Source: Microbacterium psychrotolerans (GTDB taxonomy: Bacteria; Actinomycetota; Actinomycetes; Actinomycetales; Microbacteriaceae). Taken from it: 64,000 nt of DNA. The stretch is taken from contig NZ_JAVFWO010000001.1 in assembly GCF_031085295.1 (NCBI RefSeq), positions 830,400 to 894,399 of the forward strand. The letters are read 5' to 3'. The notes beneath the pieces were generated by a model. The model was not told the origin of the DNA. It saw only the letters and a program-made list of their open reading frames with translations, and did no database searches. Both the position numbers and the translations under genes were made by a program. Of this stretch, positions 16,669 through 24,894 are shown piece by piece. Position 1 is the first letter of the stretch; each line of letters begins with the position of its first letter.

Positions 16669-16695
16669 TCAGACACTCGCGGGTGCGGTGCTCAT
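16669..16695 (-). pseudogene. First eight codons of a truncated ABC transporter gene
   Basis: On the minus strand the stop of the binding-protein gene is followed after 2 bp by ATG and codons for MSTAPASV, then a stop at 16669. The spacing is that of a natural operon gene, and SsuB/TauB-type ATPase or permease genes normally follow such a binding protein. The rest of the reading frame is absent, so the operon appears cut here. This rests on position alone, as eight residues cannot be assigned. Confidence 0.4.
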
Positions 16696-16697
16696 GT

Positions 16698-17780
16698 TCA
16701 GTCCTCGCCGAGCCCTGCCGCCGAGACGGTGTCGGCGCCCGCGGCCTCGAGCTGCTTGTTGAGCAGGCGCAGGTCGAAGAGGCCCTCGATCGAGCCCTCC
16801 TTCTGCGTGCCCGCCTGGATGCCGTTGTCGACGAGCGTCTCGAAGGTGTCGGCGTGCGGGTCGACCGAGAACGTGACGTGCTCGAGGGCGCGGGCGATGA
16901 CCTCGTCGGCGAGCGGCTTGCCGGTCTCCTTCTCGATCGCGCCGTTGATGACCGCGGGCGCCTCGTCGGGGTTGTCGGCGATCCACTGCACGGCGGCCTC
17001 GTGGCCCTTCAGCAGGTCGGCCACGACGTCGGGGTGCTCGTCGAGGAACTCCTTGCGCACCAGCAGCACCGTCGTCGGGAACTCGCCGTCCTTCCAGAGG
17101 TCGGCCTCGTCCTGCAGCACGTGCGCGCCGGCGTCGATCACCAGGCGCGAGACCCACGGCTCGGGCAGCCACGCGCCGTCGAGCTGGCCGTCCTGGAACA
17201 GCGTCAGCGTCTGCGCGTTCTCGGTCGGCGTGATCTGCACGTCGCCGCCGCCCGAGGTGTCGGTCTCGAAGCCCTGGTCGGCGAGCCACACCCGGGCCGC
17301 GACATCCTGCGTGTTGCCGAGCTGCGGGGTCGCGATCGTGGTGCCCTCGAGGTCGGCGGGAGTGTCGATGCCGTCGCGGACGACGAGCGCCGCACCGCCG
17401 GTCGCCGCGCCGGCGACGATGCGCGCCGACTCTCCGCCGGACTGGATGAAGGTGTTGATCGACGGGTTCGGCCCGATGTAGGTCGCGTCGATCGCGCCCG
17501 CGGTGAGCGCCTCGATGGCGGCGGGGCCGGCGTTGAAGACCTGGGTGGTGATGGTGACGTCGTCGCCGAGCGCGTCGGCGAACAGGCCCTCTTCGAGGCC
17601 GACGAGCGCCGGCGCGTGGGTGACGTTGGCGAAGTAGCCCAGGCGCAGCTCGCTGGCCGAGGGGCCGTCGCCACCGGCAGAGGTCTCGCTCGGGGTCGCG
17701 GCGGGCGAGGCGCAGCCGGCCATCATCGCCGCCACGAGTCCCAGGGTTGTGAGTGCAGTCGCGGTGCGGATTTTGTTCAC
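16698..17780 (-). CDS. SsuA/NitT/TauT-type ABC transporter substrate-binding lipoprotein
   Basis: 360 residues. Signal peptide with lipobox MMAGC (Cys23). The mature part, LRLGYFANVTHAPALVGLEEGLFADALG, FNAGPAAIEALTAGAIDATYIGPNPSINTF and FQDGQLDGAWLPEPW, is characteristic of binding proteins for aliphatic sulfonates, nitrate, taurine or thiamine precursors (PF09084/PF13379 group). It would be anchored on the outer face of the membrane. The ATPase and permease genes expected downstream are missing: the sequence breaks after eight codons of the next gene. It may be non-functional or share another transporter. Confidence 0.88.
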   Translation of the reverse strand: MNKIRTATALTTLGLVAAMMAGCASPAATPSETSAGGDGPSASELRLGYFANVTHAPALVGLEEGLFADALGDDVTITTQVFNAGPAAIEALTAGAIDATYIGPNPSINTFIQSGGESARIVAGAATGGAALVVRDGIDTPADLEGTTIATPQLGNTQDVAARVWLADQGFETDTSGGGDVQITPTENAQTLTLFQDGQLDGAWLPEPWVSRLVIDAGAHVLQDEADLWKDGEFPTTVLLVRKEFLDEHPDVVADLLKGHEAAVQWIADNPDEAPAVINGAIEKETGKPLADEVIARALEHVTFSVDPHADTFETLVDNGIQAGTQKEGSIEGLFDLRLLNKQLEAAGADTVSAAGLGED

Positions 17781-18182
17781 GGTGTCGCCTCCCCAGTTCG
17801 TGATGTGTCAGCCCTCGTTGGCCCAATCGGAGGCTAGGAGAGAGCAACCCCCGCAGCCAGACGATCGTTAATCGAAGACTTCTCGTGCAACCATCCGATA
17901 TCCAAGTTGCGTTCGGTATTTCTGGATCGCGACCAACAATGACCGTCGCACAGGGTGTTTTCGCGCTTGGTGCGGTTCCCCAGCCCGCTTGACGAACGCC
18001 ATTATCATCGATTGACGACTTCATCAACCGACTCTCCGACTCGGAACACCGTTGCGCAGAGTGTCGGGCGCGACCCTCCCGGGATGACCGTCATCGTGGC
18101 GTTCTGACAACCTCGCCGGTCCGCACACGCCATGTGGCGTCGGGGGTAGGCATCCGCGACACGGGACCGCGCCGAGCCAGGT
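17781..18182. other. Intergenic region upstream of the binding-protein gene
   Basis: About 400 bp, less GC-rich than the flanks, between two minus-strand genes. It should hold the promoter of the SsuA-like gene. I see no clear gene, terminator or riboswitch-like fold by eye. Confidence 0.5.
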
Positions 18183-19169
18183 CTACCCAGACGAAGCGAG
18201 ATCAAGCGTGGTGAGTGCGCCTCGCACCGTGTCGAGGTCTGCGTACTGGATGTAGTGGGCGGTCGTCTTCGCGACAACGATGGTGATGTCATCACCCAGC
18301 GAGGCATAGTGCGCTCGGTCCGCCCGGCCGACGTCTGCTGCGAAGACGACCACCGTCGGCACATCGATCGCCGCCACCTCGCTGCTCGCCGCCTGTAATT
18401 CGGCGAAGCTGGTGCCGAGCGCGTCGTACCTGTATAGGAACCCGGCCTGCTGCTCAACCTGTCGAGGTAGGGGGCCTTGTGCGTCCGCGCGGAGTTGCTC
18501 ACGCACGAACGGACGTGTCAGGCCAACAGAGGACGCAACCACTTGTAGCCCCGTCGCCGACAATGCGACCGCGGAGGCGTCGGCAAGCGTCTTCTCGTTC
18601 GTGGGGTCGAGCAGCACCAACCCGTGCACGAACTCCGGGTACGCCGCGGCGAACTCGCGGGCGATGAGCGCGCCCATCGAATGCGCCACCACGATGAACG
18701 GACCGACCTCCCGGGCGGCGCTTATCACCGCCGCCAGTTCACCCGCTTCCTGGGTGGCGATGCGGTCCCCGCGCGCCGGCGACGACCAGCCGTAGCCGAG
18801 GCGGTCGTAGGAACAAACCCTCCTGTCCGCACTGAGTTCTGTCTGCACATCCGACCAGTTGGCCGATGAGTCGCCCAGTCCGGCCTCCAGCAACAGCGGG
18901 GGCAGCGACGACGGTTCGCCGGTGCAATACAGGTGCCAGTTGCTGTCGCCGACGGTGATCAGTTTCCCCTTAGCCGGGAACTCATCTCGCTCCCGGCTAA
19001 GGGTGGTGGTTTCGACGAGATGACCGACGCATGCCAGCATCACCGGCAGGCCTGCTATCGAGAGCGTGAGCAGGCGACGTGTTTTGCGGCGCGCCGCGGA
19101 TAGGGCCGCCTGACCTGCTGTGTTCTGCACCCTTGCATCATGCGGGCGCGGGGAGCTGTGCGCGTCCAC
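18183..19169 (-). CDS. Alpha/beta hydrolase with N-terminal membrane anchor
   Basis: 328 residues. A basic N-terminus (ARRKTRRLL) precedes one hydrophobic segment (about 33-50, LTLSIAGLPVMLACVGHLV), suggesting a membrane anchor. The hydrolase domain has PLLLEAGLGDSSANW (oxyanion region), CSYDRLGYGWS, nucleophile Ser in VVAHSMGALIAREFA, and His near the end in KTTAHYIQYADLD. The best match by eye is the broad group of actinobacterial alpha/beta hydrolases related to haloperoxidases and lipases; substrate unknown. A later ATG could be the true start. Confidence 0.82.
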   Translation of the reverse strand: MDAHSSPRPHDARVQNTAGQAALSAARRKTRRLLTLSIAGLPVMLACVGHLVETTTLSRERDEFPAKGKLITVGDSNWHLYCTGEPSSLPPLLLEAGLGDSSANWSDVQTELSADRRVCSYDRLGYGWSSPARGDRIATQEAGELAAVISAAREVGPFIVVAHSMGALIAREFAAAYPEFVHGLVLLDPTNEKTLADASAVALSATGLQVVASSVGLTRPFVREQLRADAQGPLPRQVEQQAGFLYRYDALGTSFAELQAASSEVAAIDVPTVVVFAADVGRADRAHYASLGDDITIVVAKTTAHYIQYADLDTVRGALTTLDLASSG

Positions 19170-19540
19170 CCCAGGTATGACATCTACGCCGGCCCGGCGG
19201 GCGCCACGCTCGCACGAGCGACGCCTCGTCGGGGTGAGGTGATGTCCTGACGCGGTGTGTCAACTATCGATCGACCGGGCCTGCCGCGGGGCAGGGCCAA
19301 CTAGCCTGCTCACGCGGCGGTGTCGAGTAGTAGTCGCCGCTGTCGGAAAGAGGTGCGGCCGTCGGATGGGTACGCCCACGCAACGGGTGGTGCGGGTTCA
19401 GGTTTCAGTGAGTCGAGCAGCGCCGACGGTAAGGGGCTCACGACATGTTTACGTCATGTCGTCGGGACATGTTTGACGCGTCGCGTTCGTCTTGGAGCGT
19501 CGAGTGGTGCCCCGCGAGACATGACATTTCGCGGAGTCTG
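19170..19540. other. Intergenic region with inverted repeat, probable IS left end
   Basis: No gene. It holds the perfect inverted repeat ACGACATG-TTTACGT-CATGTCGT (19440-19462), followed by a second GACATGTTT (19466-19474). Repeats of this type upstream of a transposase start are familiar from IS481-like elements of actinobacteria, and a transposase remnant begins at 19541. Confidence 0.5.
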
Positions 19541-19779
19541 ATGCTGACCTTTGCTTCTCAGGTAACGCTCGAGATCCGGCTGCGGGCTGTGACCGCGGTT
19601 CGGGACGGCGCAGCGGTCGTGGCTGGCCCTTAGTAGTTCGGTATCACGCGTCAGACCATCACCGCGTGGCGGAACCGATACACCGCCGGCGGGGTCGAGG
19701 GCCTGAGGCCGCACACCTTCAAGTCTCGAGTAGCGAACCCTGTCAACCGCGCCTGGCCGTCCAGAGCTGCGGCAGCGCT
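19541..19779 (+). pseudogene. IS481-like transposase, N-terminal remnant with in-frame stops
   Basis: The frame from ATG 19541 reads LRAVTAVRDGAAVVAGP, then two consecutive TAG codons (19631-19636), then in the same frame FGITRQTITAWRNRYTAGG and VEGLRPHT. This is the N-terminal HTH region of IS481/IS3-type transposases (xFGVSRxTxxxWxxRYxxxGxxGL). The catalytic DDE part is absent: the sequence passes into the truncated LacI-family gene from about 19780. It is clearly dead. Confidence 0.65.
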
Positions 19780-20004
19780 CTATGGTGTCTTCGAGCGACC
19801 GGGATCGCGACGCATTGCGAGCGACCGAGCAGCGATGTCGGGCACATAGCCGAGCGCTTCCACCGCCTTCTGCACCGCATCGCACGCGGTCGCGCTGACA
19901 TTTGGGGAGCCTGTCAGCACCCGCGAGGCCGTCGAACGTGACACGCCAGCAAACAGAGCGACGTCTGCGAGAGTGGCGCGCTCGTGCGATGTGCCTTCCA
20001 TCAT
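19780..20004 (-). pseudogene. LacI-family regulator truncated after its HTH domain
   Basis: 74 residues. ATLADVALFAGVSRSTASRVLTG, then VSATACDAVQKAVEALGYVPD and AARSLAMRR, is a complete LacI helix-turn-helix plus hinge region, but the sugar-binding domain (about 270 residues) is missing. The protein ends RDPGRSKTP where the transposase remnant begins. Its ATG (20004) overlaps the TGA of the GntR gene (ATGA), so it was the second gene of a regulator operon. A stable HTH fragment could still bind DNA weakly, but loss of function is more likely. Confidence 0.7.
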
Positions 20005-20726
20005 GACCTCCGAAACAGATCGGCTTGGAATCGGTACGCGTCGCCGCGGTAGCTGTTCGTCCCCAGCAGGATCGGCACGCCGTCGATCGTGTAGGCGACC
20101 TCTTCGCCGATGAGGACAGCCGCTCCCACGACGGTGTCGAGAAGCCGCGCAAGGCTGCCGTCGGCAGTGGCCGCCATCACGCTGTATGCGCTGCGATGGA
20201 TCGTGACGCCGCACAGTTCGCGCAGCGTGTCGTAGAGGGACGCGTCATTCAGTTCGGCGGCGGAAAGTTGGGGTGCGCGCTCCGCTGCGACGACCACGAT
20301 GTCGAAGCACACCGGACGGCCGTCCATTCCACGTACGCGGTCGACCTGGATGACCGGCGACGTGGGCGCCATGCGCAGCTTCTCGGCCTCATCGAAGGTG
20401 GCGCCCCGAACCTCTTGGCGAAGAACCTTCGCAGTCGGGTGTAGTCCGCGGGCTCGGGCCATCTCCGTGAACGACTGCAAGGTGCTGGGCGGTTCACCCA
20501 CGACATTTGCGGGCACGAACCATCCGCGCTGTGCAGAGCGCGTGAGACGGCCTGCGGCTTCCAGGGCCCCTAGGGCGGTGCGCAATGTGACCCGACTGAT
20601 GCCGAGGCGTGCAGCCAGTTCCCGTTCTCCCGGCAGTCGAGTTCCAGGGGCGTACAAGCCCACGTCCAGCTCTTGCACGAGCTGGTCGTAGGCCTGGGTT
20701 GCAGCTGCCGGAAGGGTCACGACCAC
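20001..20726 (-). CDS. GntR-family (HutC/UTRA) transcriptional regulator
   Basis: About 241 residues. N-terminal winged HTH (about 1-70): LPGERELAARLGISRVTLRTALGALEAAGRL, with the wing RSAQRGWFV. C-terminal UTRA ligand domain (about 90-235): PTSPVIQVDRVRGMDGRPVCFDIVVV and RSAYSVMAATADGSLARLL. GTG 20726 or 20720 are likely starts; a TTG at 20738 is also in frame. UTRA regulators sense phosphorylated sugars or related effectors, and this one is divergent from the sugar ABC operon at 20896, which it most likely controls. Confidence 0.88.
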   Translation of the reverse strand: MVVTLPAAATQAYDQLVQELDVGLYAPGTRLPGERELAARLGISRVTLRTALGALEAAGRLTRSAQRGWFVPANVVGEPPSTLQSFTEMARARGLHPTAKVLRQEVRGATFDEAEKLRMAPTSPVIQVDRVRGMDGRPVCFDIVVVAAERAPQLSAAELNDASLYDTLRELCGVTIHRSAYSVMAATADGSLARLLDTVVGAAVLIGEEVAYTIDGVPILLGTNSYRGDAYRFQADLFRRS

Positions 20727-20742
20727 ACGGTACCACAAAGAG

Positions 20743-20792
20743 TAACTGGTTTAACCAAAGTTAATATTTGGTTCATAACTGGCATAACTGGT
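20743..20792. promoter_or_regulatory. Operator cluster between GntR regulator and sugar operon
   Basis: An AT-rich island in GC-rich DNA. It holds the 11-bp palindrome TGGTTTAACCA (20747-20757) and three copies of TAACTGG (20743, 20776, 20785), the last two in tandem with period 9. Its place in the divergent promoter gap and the palindrome fit binding by the adjacent GntR/UTRA protein. Exact -10 and -35 boxes are not clear. Confidence 0.6.
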
Positions 20793-20895
20793 CTAGGGGT
20801 GCTAGCTTTCCCGTGGCGGTGCCCGCCGCCCCTTCTCCGGCCAGCTTTCACCGGCCCGAGCAGTTTCTGGTTCTCACGACCACGACGGAGTGAAC

Positions 20896-22236
20896 ATGAT
20901 CTCGAAGAAGGCCCGAGCTGCGGCGACCGCGGCGATCGGCTCGATCGCGGTGCTCGCCATGGCGGCCTGCGCGCCGGGCGGCAGCAGTGCCGGCAACACC
21001 GCACCGACCGAGGTATCCGACGATGTCGCCGCTGCAGGCGACGTGACGTTGAAGCTGTCGGACTTCTTCCAGGGCGACTGGATCGTCCAGATGATCGAAC
21101 AGTTCGAGGAGAAGTATCCGAACGTCACGATCGAGCGCACACAGGAAGACTGGGGCCAGCTGACCAGCACGCTCAATCTGCAGCTTCAGGACAACGGCGG
21201 TCCCGATATCGCCTCCGCCAACAACGGCTGGTCGTCGCTCGGCACGCTCGCAGAGGGTGGCTTGGTGGTCAACCTCGACCCGTACGCCGAGCTGTACGGG
21301 TGGGATGACCTGGTTCCGACGACGATCGCGCGTCAGAACCAGTTCACCGAAGACTTCGACACGATCGGCGAGGGCTCGTGGTTCGCGTCACCGATCGCTT
21401 CGGCTTCCCTCATCGGCATCTACTACAACGCAGACAAGCTCAAGGAGCTCGGCATCGAGGTGCCGACCACGCTCGAAGAGGTGGAGGCCGCTGCGAAGAA
21501 GGTCAAGGCGGCGGGCCAGGTGCCTTTCAGCTACAGCGGGCTGGACGGCAACACGGCTGCCTTGCTGGGGCTGCAGACGCTGTACGGGTCCGAGAGCGAC
21601 ATCAACGACTTCGTCTACGGTTCCACCGACGTCACGGCCGCGGATACGGGCCTCACCGAGGCGGCCACGACGCTCGAGGAATGGAACGAGGCCGGCTGGC
21701 TGACGCCGAACTTCGAGGGCATCGACTACCAGACCTCGCTGGCGAACTTCATCGACGGTGATGCGGCCTTCCGCTGGGACTACACCGGTTCGCTGGGTCT
21801 GACCGGAGATCGCCTGAACGACTTCGGATACATCCAGCTGCCGCAGGCGGACGCCGACACGACCGTGGGCGTCGGAGCGTCGGCCGGGGCCATGATCATC
21901 TCGTCGAAGTCCGAGAACCCCGATGTCGCCGCCGCGTTCCTCGACTTCCTGATGTCGCAGGACGCCAGCCAGGCAGCGGTCGACCTCGGACTCGTTCCGA
22001 TGCTCAATGAGGTCGAGATCCCCGACGTGCTCAGTCAGACCGGTGAGGCCACCGCGACCGCGACGCTCGACTCCGATGACGGCTACGTGCCGTACTTCGA
22101 CTGGGCCAGCCCGACGATGCTCGACATCCTCACCCAGAACACCCAGTTGCTGCTCGCAGGAAAGACGACTCCCGAGGAGTTCACGAAGGCCGTGGACGCC
22201 GACCGCGACACATTCCTCGCGGAGCAGGGTTCCTGA
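20896..22236 (+). CDS. Sugar ABC transporter substrate-binding lipoprotein (family 1)
   Basis: 446 residues. ATG 20896 is preferred over the in-frame GTG 20890 because the SD acggag ends just before it at proper spacing. Signal peptide with lipobox AMAAC. The mature protein has VTLKLSDFFQGDWIVQMIEQFEEKYPNVTIE, PDIASANNGW, SPIASASLIGIYYNADKLKELGIEVPTTLEE and FIDGDAAFRWDYTGSLG, as in CUT1 binding proteins for oligosaccharides. Two permease genes follow, and the ATPase (MsiK/UgpC type) is not encoded here, as usual for actinobacterial CUT1 systems that share one. Confidence 0.92.
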   Translation: MISKKARAAATAAIGSIAVLAMAACAPGGSSAGNTAPTEVSDDVAAAGDVTLKLSDFFQGDWIVQMIEQFEEKYPNVTIERTQEDWGQLTSTLNLQLQDNGGPDIASANNGWSSLGTLAEGGLVVNLDPYAELYGWDDLVPTTIARQNQFTEDFDTIGEGSWFASPIASASLIGIYYNADKLKELGIEVPTTLEEVEAAAKKVKAAGQVPFSYSGLDGNTAALLGLQTLYGSESDINDFVYGSTDVTAADTGLTEAATTLEEWNEAGWLTPNFEGIDYQTSLANFIDGDAAFRWDYTGSLGLTGDRLNDFGYIQLPQADADTTVGVGASAGAMIISSKSENPDVAAAFLDFLMSQDASQAAVDLGLVPMLNEVEIPDVLSQTGEATATATLDSDDGYVPYFDWASPTMLDILTQNTQLLLAGKTTPEEFTKAVDADRDTFLAEQGS

Positions 22237-22237
22237 G

Positions 22238-23206
22238 ATGAGCGTCGCCCACGCAGGGGCCGCCGTCGTGCCGGAGACGGCTGACGGCGGCCCCGCCACC
22301 CGGATGCTGCTGGTTCCCCGCAGGCGGCGGCGCACCTCACTGGCCCGCCGACGGATGCGGGTGGCGGGGCTTCTCTTCGCCGCACCCGGCCTGCTGCTGT
22401 ACGGGCTGGTGGTGCTGTGGCCGATGGTGCAGTCGGTGCAGTACTCGTTCTACAAGTGGAACGGGGTCACCGAAGCGATCTGGGTCGGGTTCGACAACTA
22501 CGTCAATTTCTTCACCGACCCGGTCCTCCGCTCGACGCTCGGGAACGTGCTGGTTCTCATCGTCTTCTTTGCGCTGCTTCCCATCACGCTCGGCCTCATC
22601 TCCGCCGCGCTGGTCACGACATCGAAGCGCCCCGGCATGGGTGTCTACCGTTGGATCTTCTTCCTGCCGCAGGTGCTCACGAGCGTGGTGATCGCGCTGG
22701 TCTTCAAGCGTATGTACGCGCCCGAAGGGCCGATCAATGAGGCGCTGCGGGCAGTCGGCCTCGGCGCACTCGCGCAGAACTGGCTGGGTGACTTCACCTG
22801 GGCGCTCCCGGCGATCGGCCTGATCGGAACCTGGGGAGCCTTCGGATTCTGCATGGTGCTGTTCATCGCCGGTGCATCGTCAATCGCGCCAGAGTTGTAT
22901 GAGGCGGCTCGCATGGACGGGGCAGGCCCTGTTCGAGAGTTCTTCGCCGTGACGCTTCCGGGCTTGCGCGGACAGCTCGCCATCGCTCTCACTCTCACGA
23001 TCACGGGCGCGCTGCGCGCATTCGACCTCATCTGGATCACGACGCGTGGCGGACCGGGCACCTCCACACTCACCCCCGCCGTCGCCCTCTATAAGGCCGC
23101 GTTCGTCAATCCCAATGTCGGACAGGCCGCCGCCATCGGCGTTGTGATGGCCGTCCTGTGCATGATCATCGCGGTCGTGATCACCCGCGTCTCGGAGAAG
23201 GAGTGA
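22238..23206 (+). CDS. Sugar ABC transporter permease (MalF-like)
   Basis: 322 residues from ATG 22238, 1 bp after the previous stop. Six membrane helices can be seen from residue about 44 (LLFAAPGLLLYGLVVLWPM). The ATPase-contact loop EAARMDGAGPVREFFAVTLPGL carries the EAA...G motif of binding-protein-dependent permeases. It would pair with the next gene in the CUT1 transporter. Confidence 0.93.
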   Translation: MSVAHAGAAVVPETADGGPATRMLLVPRRRRRTSLARRRMRVAGLLFAAPGLLLYGLVVLWPMVQSVQYSFYKWNGVTEAIWVGFDNYVNFFTDPVLRSTLGNVLVLIVFFALLPITLGLISAALVTTSKRPGMGVYRWIFFLPQVLTSVVIALVFKRMYAPEGPINEALRAVGLGALAQNWLGDFTWALPAIGLIGTWGAFGFCMVLFIAGASSIAPELYEAARMDGAGPVREFFAVTLPGLRGQLAIALTLTITGALRAFDLIWITTRGGPGTSTLTPAVALYKAAFVNPNVGQAAAIGVVMAVLCMIIAVVITRVSEKE

Positions 23207-23208
23207 AC

Positions 23209-24015
23209 ATGTCCTCGCGCGCGGAGAAGACCTGGAACTACGTCATCCTGACGGTGATGGCGGTCGTCGTGCTCTGGCCCGTCGCCACCTTCGTCACCGC
23301 GGCACTGAGCCCCGACCGTGCCGGGCGTCCGACCGGAGAGATCCAGTGGGACAACTTCGTCACCGCCTGGAACAACGCCGAGTTCTCGCGGTCGATGCTG
23401 GTGTCGCTCACCATCACGGTGGCCGTCGCCGTCCTCGGAGTTGTTCTCGCCCTTCTCGGCGGATACGCGTTCGGCGTGCTGGGAGTCGTCGGCGACAAGG
23501 TGTTCTTCCCCCTCGTCCTGCTGGGAATGATGATCTCGCTCGAGGCGATCATCGTGCCGCTGTACTACCAGTTCCGGGCCCTTGGACTCACCGACAACCT
23601 CTTCGGCATCATCGTGATCCACGTGGGAATGGGGGTGCCCTTCGGGATCTTCTGGATGCGCGCAGCGTTCCGCACGCTGCCCCGAGGAATCTTCGAATCG
23701 GCGGAGATGGACGGGGCGGGACCGTTCCGGATGCTGTGGTCCATCGCCGTTCCTAACCTCCTGCCCGCCGTCTACACCTTCATCCTGTTGAGCTTCATGT
23801 GGACGTGGAACGACTACTTCCTCTCCCTGGTGTTCCTGCACGGTGACAACCAGACCGCGACCGTGGCGCTCGGCGTGTTCCAAGGGCGACACGTCACCGA
23901 GGTGAACCTCATGGCTGCCGGTGGTCTGATCGTCGCGGCGCCCGTGCTCATCCTCTACGTGCTCTTCCAACGCAAGTTCATATCGGGCATGCTCGCCGGC
24001 GCCGTCAAGGAATGA
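23209..24015 (+). CDS. Sugar ABC transporter permease (MalG-like)
   Basis: 268 residues. ATG 23209 is chosen over GTG 23203 because the SD aaggag lies 5 bp upstream of the ATG. Six predicted helices, the EAA loop as ESAEMDGAGPFRMLWSIAVPNL, and the C-terminal FQRKFISGMLAGAVKE ending typical of MalG-type subunits. Forms a heterodimer with the preceding permease. Confidence 0.93.
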   Translation: MSSRAEKTWNYVILTVMAVVVLWPVATFVTAALSPDRAGRPTGEIQWDNFVTAWNNAEFSRSMLVSLTITVAVAVLGVVLALLGGYAFGVLGVVGDKVFFPLVLLGMMISLEAIIVPLYYQFRALGLTDNLFGIIVIHVGMGVPFGIFWMRAAFRTLPRGIFESAEMDGAGPFRMLWSIAVPNLLPAVYTFILLSFMWTWNDYFLSLVFLHGDNQTATVALGVFQGRHVTEVNLMAAGGLIVAAPVLILYVLFQRKFISGMLAGAVKE

Positions 24016-24064
24016 CGCGTCCGGACGCCATCACGAACCCTCATCAAAGTAAGGCAGATTCAAC

Positions 24065-24853
24065 GTGCGACTGACCCCGCAGATCCTTCCCGACCGCGAA
24101 GCCATCGGAGAGGTGGTGGCCGAGATCATCCTGGACCGCATGTCCGCGAAGGGAGACAAGCCGTTCCTCCTCGGCTGCCCCAGCGGCCGCACCGCGGTGC
24201 CGGTGTACGACGCGCTGGCACGGGAAGCAGCGCGTGGACGTGACCTCTCGAACCTCGTCATCGTGATGATGGACGACTACGTCGTGCCCGATGAGACAGG
24301 CCGCTACCGGGTGGTGGACCCCGACTCGTCGTACTCGTGCCTCGGCTTCGCGCTGCGAGACATCCTCGCGCCGATCGCCGCTGCGAGCGAGAGTTCGGAC
24401 ACCGCCGCACCGTCACAGGTGTGGACGGCGGACCCGGCGGCGCCGGAGGACTACGACGCACGTATCTCAGCTGCGGGCGGCATCGACCTGTTCCTGCTCG
24501 CTTCCGGGGACAGCGACGGCCACGTCGCCTTCAACCAGCCGGGGACCCCGCGCGACGCGAAGACGCACATCGTGACCCTGGGCGAGGCCACCCGCCGCGA
24601 CAACATGGCCACCTTCCCCGAGTTCACCCACCTCGACATGGTGCCCGGCACCGGCGTCACCGTCGGCGTCGACACCATCGCCTGGCTGTCCGCGGAGGTA
24701 GTGATGATCCTGTCCGGCGAGCACAAACGCGAGGCGTTCGCTCGTATCACCAGCGCCGAGGCGTACGAGGACGACTGGCCCGCAACGATCGTCACGGAGT
24801 GCCGCAACCCGCTGCTCCTGGTCGATCGCGCTGCCGCCGCCGTCCCCGTCTGA
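24065..24853 (+). CDS. NagB-type glucosamine-6-phosphate deaminase/isomerase family protein
   Basis: 262 residues from GTG 24065. Family motifs: FLLGCPSGRTAVPVYDALARE (phosphate loop), IVMMDDYV where NagB has LDEY, and GDSDGHVAFNQPG for the GxxxDGHIAFNEPG lid. GTGVTVGVDTI is followed by LSGEHKREAF, close to the LxGxxKAxA end of NagB. The fold is certain; the altered MDDYV and the insert around DPDSSYSCLG suggest a subfamily whose substrate may not be plain GlcN6P. The sugar kinase next to it would supply the phosphorylated substrate. Confidence 0.82.
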   Translation: MRLTPQILPDREAIGEVVAEIILDRMSAKGDKPFLLGCPSGRTAVPVYDALAREAARGRDLSNLVIVMMDDYVVPDETGRYRVVDPDSSYSCLGFALRDILAPIAAASESSDTAAPSQVWTADPAAPEDYDARISAAGGIDLFLLASGDSDGHVAFNQPGTPRDAKTHIVTLGEATRRDNMATFPEFTHLDMVPGTGVTVGVDTIAWLSAEVVMILSGEHKREAFARITSAEAYEDDWPATIVTECRNPLLLVDRAAAAVPV

Positions 24854-24894
24854 ATTCCGCCCAGACCCGATTCCCACACCCGAAGGACACCGAC

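Noticed and set aside
16669..18027. 452-codon minus-strand frame overlapping the binding-protein gene
   Set aside because: Arg-rich shadow frame; only its last eight codons, in phase with a start after the binding-protein stop, were kept as a truncated gene.
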